From contig JAWVYO010000028.1 in assembly GCA_033722675.1 (NCBI GenBank), positions 1 to 27,184 of the forward strand: a DNA stretch of 27,184 nucleotides. Reading direction: 5' to 3'. Of the stretch, positions 24,431 through 27,184 are shown piece after piece (positions within the stretch are counted from its first letter, which is position 1; each line of letters opens with the position of its first letter). Made by a program: the position numbers and the translations under genes. The stretch comes from DATHYU01 sp033722675. Its GTDB lineage: Bacteria; Actinomycetota; Acidimicrobiia; Spongiisociales; UBA11373. The notes below the pieces were generated by a model, which was not told the DNA's origin, searched no databases, and was given only the letters and a program-made list of their open reading frames with translations.

Positions 24431-25345
24431 TCAGCCGGCGACGACGACGAGCGGCGTCTCCGACGCCGTCACGGTCGCCGAGACGGTCTCGCCGAGGTGT
24501 TCCCCGTCGGCCTGCACCCCGTACGCGTCGTCGGCGCGGATCTCGATTCGCCGGGCGCCCTCCACGAGCTCGATGCCCCGCAGACCCCCGAGTCCGCGCC
24601 TCCCGAGTGCCCGCACCGTCGTGCGGAGTGCGCGGAGCACGGGGAGTCGTTCCACCACGGCCACGGTCAGTCCGTCGCCGCCGGGACCGAGCCGCATCGC
24701 CAGGCGGCCGAAGTACGTGTAGGTGTCCTGGACCTGGACGAGGGCGGCGACGCCATCGGCCGACGTGCCGTCGACGGTCACCCGGAGGTCCGGCTCCCGG
24801 CGCCGGTAGTCGCCGATCAGCGTTGCCGCCGTCGCGAGGGCGTAGTGGAGGGCACCGAAGCTCACCTTGGAGAGCGGCCGTCGTTCGACGCGGGCGACGA
24901 CGTCGGCGTCGAACCCGGCGCCGACGTTGAAGAGGGCGACGTGGGAGCGGACGCCGGCGACGGAGTCGGTCGCCACGGCGGCGACGGGGATCTCGCGCGT
25001 CCCCGGCCGGTCGGCGATCAGCCCGGCCGCGGCCGAGGGTTTCGTGGGGAGTCCGAGCAGACGGGCGAGGACGTTGGTGGTCCCGGCCGGGACGATCCCG
25101 AGCGCCGTGCGCGACCCCAGCAGGCCGTTCGCGACCTGGTGGGCGACGCCGTCGCCCCCCATCGCCACGACGACGTCGTATCCCTCCCGGGCCGCCTCCT
25201 CCGCGGCGCTGCGGGCTCCTGCGGCGTTGCCGGGCCACACCGGCGTGACGTCGAAGGGCCCCGTCAACGTCGTGACCACCTCGCGGTGGAGGGAGGCGGT
25301 GAAACCCGAGGCGATCGGGTTGGCGACGAGGACGAGGCGCTGCAC
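24431..25345 (-). CDS. diacylglycerol kinase family lipid kinase (DagK/YegS-like)
   Basis: GTG 25345 is chosen: MQRLVLVANPIASGF is a normal family N-terminus and a -10 box lies six bases upstream. The 304-residue protein has VVVAMGGDGVAHQVANGLLG and LGIVPAGTTNVLARLLGLP, the ATP-binding blocks of the family, then FNVGAGFDADVV and a beta-sandwich C-terminus with DDAYGVQADGEHLG. It phosphorylates diacylglycerol or a related lipid at the membrane surface. Unusual points are GGDGV for GGDGT and His-Gln for the usual Asn-Glu after it, which could alter activity. It is divergent from the phosphoribosyltransferase gene across 38 bases. Confidence 0.9.
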   Translation of the reverse strand: MQRLVLVANPIASGFTASLHREVVTTLTGPFDVTPVWPGNAAGARSAAEEAAREGYDVVVAMGGDGVAHQVANGLLGSRTALGIVPAGTTNVLARLLGLPTKPSAAAGLIADRPGTREIPVAAVATDSVAGVRSHVALFNVGAGFDADVVARVERRPLSKVSFGALHYALATAATLIGDYRRREPDLRVTVDGTSADGVAALVQVQDTYTYFGRLAMRLGPGGDGLTVAVVERLPVLRALRTTVRALGRRGLGGLRGIELVEGARRIEIRADDAYGVQADGEHLGETVSATVTASETPLVVVAG

Positions 25346-25351
25346 CGGCCG

Positions 25352-25357
25352 AGCGTA
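25352..25357 (-). promoter_or_regulatory. -10 box TACGCT of the lipid kinase gene (leaderless-type)
   Basis: On the minus strand TACGCT lies six bases before the GTG at 25345. It shares a 38-base gap with the opposite promoter. Confidence 0.55.
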
Positions 25358-25370
25358 CAGGCCCGAGGGG

Positions 25371-25376
25371 TAGGCT
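25371..25376 (+). promoter_or_regulatory. -10 box TAGGCT of the phosphoribosyltransferase gene (leaderless-type)
   Basis: TAGGCT lies seven bases before ATG 25384. Its -35 region would overlap the opposite -10 box at 25352-25357. Confidence 0.55.
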
Positions 25377-25383
25377 CCGCGCG

Positions 25384-26010
25384 ATGGAGCCGTACGCCGA
25401 CCGGAGGGACGCAGGACGGCGGCTCGCGATGGCGCTGGCCCACCATCGCGGCAGCTCGCCGATCGTCCTGGGAGTGGCCCGCGGCGGCCTGGTGGTCGCC
25501 GCCGAGGTCGCCGACGCCCTGGAGGGAGATCTCGACGTCGTGGTCGCCGCGAAGATCGGAGCGCCGCTCGGGCCGGAGTTGGCGATCGGGGCGGTGGCGG
25601 CCGACGGGCGCGCGGTGCTCGACGAGGGGATCGTGGCCCGGCTGGGCGTGGCCGAGGCCGAGGTGGAGGAGCAGACGGCGCGGGCGACGAAGGAGGTCCG
25701 CCGTCGCTCTGCGACCTACCGGGGGGATCGGCCCCTCGAGGCGGCCGGACGGCGGGTGGTGGTCGTCGACGACGGCATCGCCACCGGGGCGACGCTGCGG
25801 GCGGTGCTCCGGTACGTCCGCGGTCTCGATCCGGAGCTGCTGGTCGTCGCGGCGCCCGTCGGCGCGCCGCGGGCCGTGGACGCCCTCGCGTTCGAGGCGG
25901 ACGAGGTCGTGTGTCCGCTCCAGCCCGATCGGCTGGGAGCGGTGGGGGCCTGGTACGAGGACTTCCGCCCGACGCCCGACGAGCGGGTGCTCGACCTGCT
26001 CGGCCGATGA
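25384..26010 (+). CDS. phosphoribosyltransferase-domain protein
   Basis: A 208-residue protein. The PRPP-binding loop is VVVVDDGIATGATLRAVLRYV, with DDGIATGAT at 129-137, and ISPIVLGVARGGLVVAAEVA and KIGAPLGPELAIGAVA match the N-terminal half of type I phosphoribosyltransferases. The region LQPDRLGAVGAWYEDFRP near the end is common in the uncharacterised actinobacterial group, sometimes fused to a dienelactone-hydrolase domain. The acceptor base is unknown. Its TGA overlaps the next ATG (ATGA), so it is coupled to the ADP-ribosylglycohydrolase. No signal peptide is seen. Confidence 0.9.
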   Translation: MEPYADRRDAGRRLAMALAHHRGSSPIVLGVARGGLVVAAEVADALEGDLDVVVAAKIGAPLGPELAIGAVAADGRAVLDEGIVARLGVAEAEVEEQTARATKEVRRRSATYRGDRPLEAAGRRVVVVDDGIATGATLRAVLRYVRGLDPELLVVAAPVGAPRAVDALAFEADEVVCPLQPDRLGAVGAWYEDFRPTPDERVLDLLGR

Positions 26011-26957
26011 GGTCGCTCGCCCTGCTCGGCCTGGCGGCCGGCGACGTGCTCGGTGCGGCCGTCGAGGGCATGGACCGCAGCGCGGTCGCCCCGCGCCTCG
26101 ACGGGTTGCCCCCGCCGGGGACCGCCTGGACGGACGACACACAGCAGGCACTCCTCGTGGCCCGGCACCTGCTGGAGCATTCGGAGGTGGACGGCGTGGC
26201 GCTCGCCGTGGAGCTGCGCGGACCGGACCTCCCGCACCGGGGGATCGGCCCGGGGTTCGCCCGCTTCCTCGACACCGGCATGCCGCAGCCGTCGGCGGGC
26301 AACGGGGCCGCCATGCGATCGGCACCGATCGGCGTGCGGTTCGGACCCGAGCGCGTGGTCGACGAGGCGATCGTCGCCGCGATGGTGACCCATGCCGACC
26401 CCCGCGGCGTCGCCGCCGCCGTCGCGGTGGCCGCGGCGGTGGCGCACGCACCGGGCGACGTGGCCGGCGCCGACCTCCTCGCCGAGATCGCCGAGGACGT
26501 CACCGACGCCGAGCACCGGCTGTTCGCCGACCACGGCCTCCGCTTTGGTGCGGGGGATCGATGGCACACGTTCAGCGAGGCCCTGCGGGCCGCGATCGGC
26601 GAGGTGGACGAGCCTCCGGCCGTGGTGGCCGATCGGGTCGGGGAGCGTGCCGCGCCCACCTCGGCCGCCAGCGAGACCGGCGGCACGCATCCCTATGCGC
26701 CGGCGTCGGTGGTCACGGCGCTCGTGCTGGCCGCTGCCGCCACCGACCCGGTCGAGGCCGTCCGTGCGGCGGTGGCGCTCGGCGGCGACACCGACACCGT
26801 GGCCGCGATCACCGGCGCCGTGGTCGGCGCCCGCTTCGGAGTGGAGTCCTGGCCGTGGGAGGTGCCCCGGGCGGACCTGCTCGTCCAGATCGGCGAACGC
26901 CTGGTCGACGGGGGCGGCACGGAGGGCCTCCCCGACGCGGCGGAGCTGATCGCGTAG
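26007..26957 (+). CDS. ADP-ribosylglycohydrolase (ARH/DraG family)
   Basis: ATG 26007 overlaps the upstream stop. The 316-residue protein has the family landmarks: GLAAGDVLGAAVEG near the start, TAWTDDTQQALLV (DDT at 43-45, metal ligands), SAGNGAAMRSAPIGVRF, MVTHADPRG and AVALGGDTDTVAAITGAVVGARFG (GGDTDT at 259-264, the second metal-binding Asp pair). The enzymes remove ADP-ribose from modified protein, nucleic acid or small molecules. The length is normal. No ADP-ribosyltransferase is nearby. The partner phosphoribosyltransferase could consume or make a ribose-phosphate compound, which suggests salvage; that is inference. Confidence 0.93.
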   Translation: MRSLALLGLAAGDVLGAAVEGMDRSAVAPRLDGLPPPGTAWTDDTQQALLVARHLLEHSEVDGVALAVELRGPDLPHRGIGPGFARFLDTGMPQPSAGNGAAMRSAPIGVRFGPERVVDEAIVAAMVTHADPRGVAAAVAVAAAVAHAPGDVAGADLLAEIAEDVTDAEHRLFADHGLRFGAGDRWHTFSEALRAAIGEVDEPPAVVADRVGERAAPTSAASETGGTHPYAPASVVTALVLAAAATDPVEAVRAAVALGGDTDTVAAITGAVVGARFGVESWPWEVPRADLLVQIGERLVDGGGTEGLPDAAELIA

Positions 26958-26969
26958 GCCGCGCATCAC

Positions 26970-27001
26970 GCTGCTGCGCAGTTCCGCCACGCGGCGGCAG
27001 C
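26970..27001 (+). terminator. possible hairpin after the ADP-ribosylglycohydrolase gene
   Basis: GCTGCTGC (26970-26977) pairs with GCGGCAGC (26994-27001), 8 bp with one G-T wobble around a 16-base loop, 12 bases past the stop. No T-tract follows and the right arm lies inside the repeat described next, so confidence is low. Confidence 0.35.
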
Positions 27002-27054
27002 ACCCGACACCGCTCCCGAGGGAGCGCAGCGACCGCAGGGAGTCGCCCGCATGA
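26991..27054. repeat. 64-bp repeat, copy 1
   Basis: Matches 27121-27184 at 130-base spacing with seven differences by eye. It contains CGCTCCC-GA-GGGAGCG (27011-27026), a near-perfect inverted repeat, followed by GCAGCGACCGCAGGGAGT. No coding function is seen in 26958-27184. Confidence 0.8.
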
Positions 27055-27120
27055 CCCCGCAGTGACTCGGCCTCCGTGGCCCGGAACGGCCCGAGCGGAG
27101 CGGGGTGAGACTCGCAACCC

Positions 27121-27184
27121 GCGGCGGCAGCACCCGAACGCGTTCCCGGGGGAGCGCAGCGACCGCAGGGAGTCTCCCGCATCA
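27121..27184. repeat. 64-bp repeat, copy 2 (runs to window end)
   Basis: Second copy, reaching the last base. In its hairpin a C-to-T change in the left arm turns one pair into G-U (CGTTCCC...GGGAGCG), so the fold is kept. More copies may follow beyond the window. Confidence 0.8.

Noticed and set aside
25384..26957. Toxin-antitoxin or defence module
   Set aside because: The ADP-ribosylglycohydrolase has no ADP-ribosyltransferase partner and there are no mobility genes around; kept only as a possibility in the findings.
26991..27184. CRISPR or minus-strand coding sequence at the window end
   Set aside because: Only two diverged copies with a 66-base interval; the stop-free minus-strand frame simply reflects the GC-rich repeat.

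Overview
The window (27,184 bases, very GC-rich) looks like a chromosomal segment of a high-GC actinobacterium, probably of the class Acidimicrobiia or a relative. The evidence is the strong G/C third-position bias, many GTG starts, gene chains joined by 4-base ATGA/GTGA overlaps, a coenzyme F420 biosynthesis gene (cofC/fbiD), an orphan MalK/MsiK-type ATPase, an Eis-like acetyltransferase, and -10 boxes sitting directly before start codons, as in actinobacterial leaderless mRNAs. The taxonomic placement is inference. No insertion sequence, phage gene, CRISPR array or rRNA was seen.

Layout. 1-1420: 3' part of an Eis-like acetyltransferase gene facing a small membrane-protein gene. 1530-7644: an S9 prolyl-oligopeptidase-type peptidase, then a tight run of ilvE, an unknown gene, a hotdog thioesterase, an FAH-family hydrolase and gltX. 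7654-7867: a promoter with tRNA-Gln(CUG) and tRNA-Glu(CUC) directly after gltX. 7868-8098: a structured spacer with a perfect 50-bp direct repeat rich in UUCG hairpins. 8111-10857: an alpha/beta hydrolase, a FIST-domain protein and a convergent SDR. 10858-12185: a divergent promoter region and an orphan sugar-importer ATPase. 12207-16182: a minus-strand operon cofC - LmbE-type deacetylase - saccharopine-dehydrogenase-like gene, divergent from pyk. 16226-19410: a small unknown gene, a VanW/PASTA envelope protein and an HD-GYP protein. 19475-24430: a coiled-coil protein with a putative PD-(D/E)XK core, divergent from an overlapping trio of two dynamin/YfjP-like GTPases and an eIF2B-fold protein. 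24431-26957: a diacylglycerol-kinase-family lipid kinase divergent from a phosphoribosyltransferase plus ADP-ribosylglycohydrolase pair. 26958-27184: a 64-bp repeat present twice at 130-bp spacing, running off the window end.

How the genes fit together. gltX sits beside both tRNAs that a non-discriminating GluRS would charge, as expected where Gln-tRNA is made through the GatCAB route. cofC and pyk diverge from one short promoter region and both enzymes may use phosphoenolpyruvate. The strongest candidate for an undescribed system is the translationally coupled trio at 20869-24430: two P-loop GTPases and a protein with the eIF2B regulatory-subunit fold that lacks the catalytic Cys and Asp of the related sugar-phosphate isomerases.

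A pattern crosses the whole window: ten transcription units (eleven with a weaker case) carry a -10-like hexamer, mostly TANNNT, 6-9 bases before the start codon and lack an obvious Shine-Dalgarno sequence. This predicts predominantly leaderless transcription.
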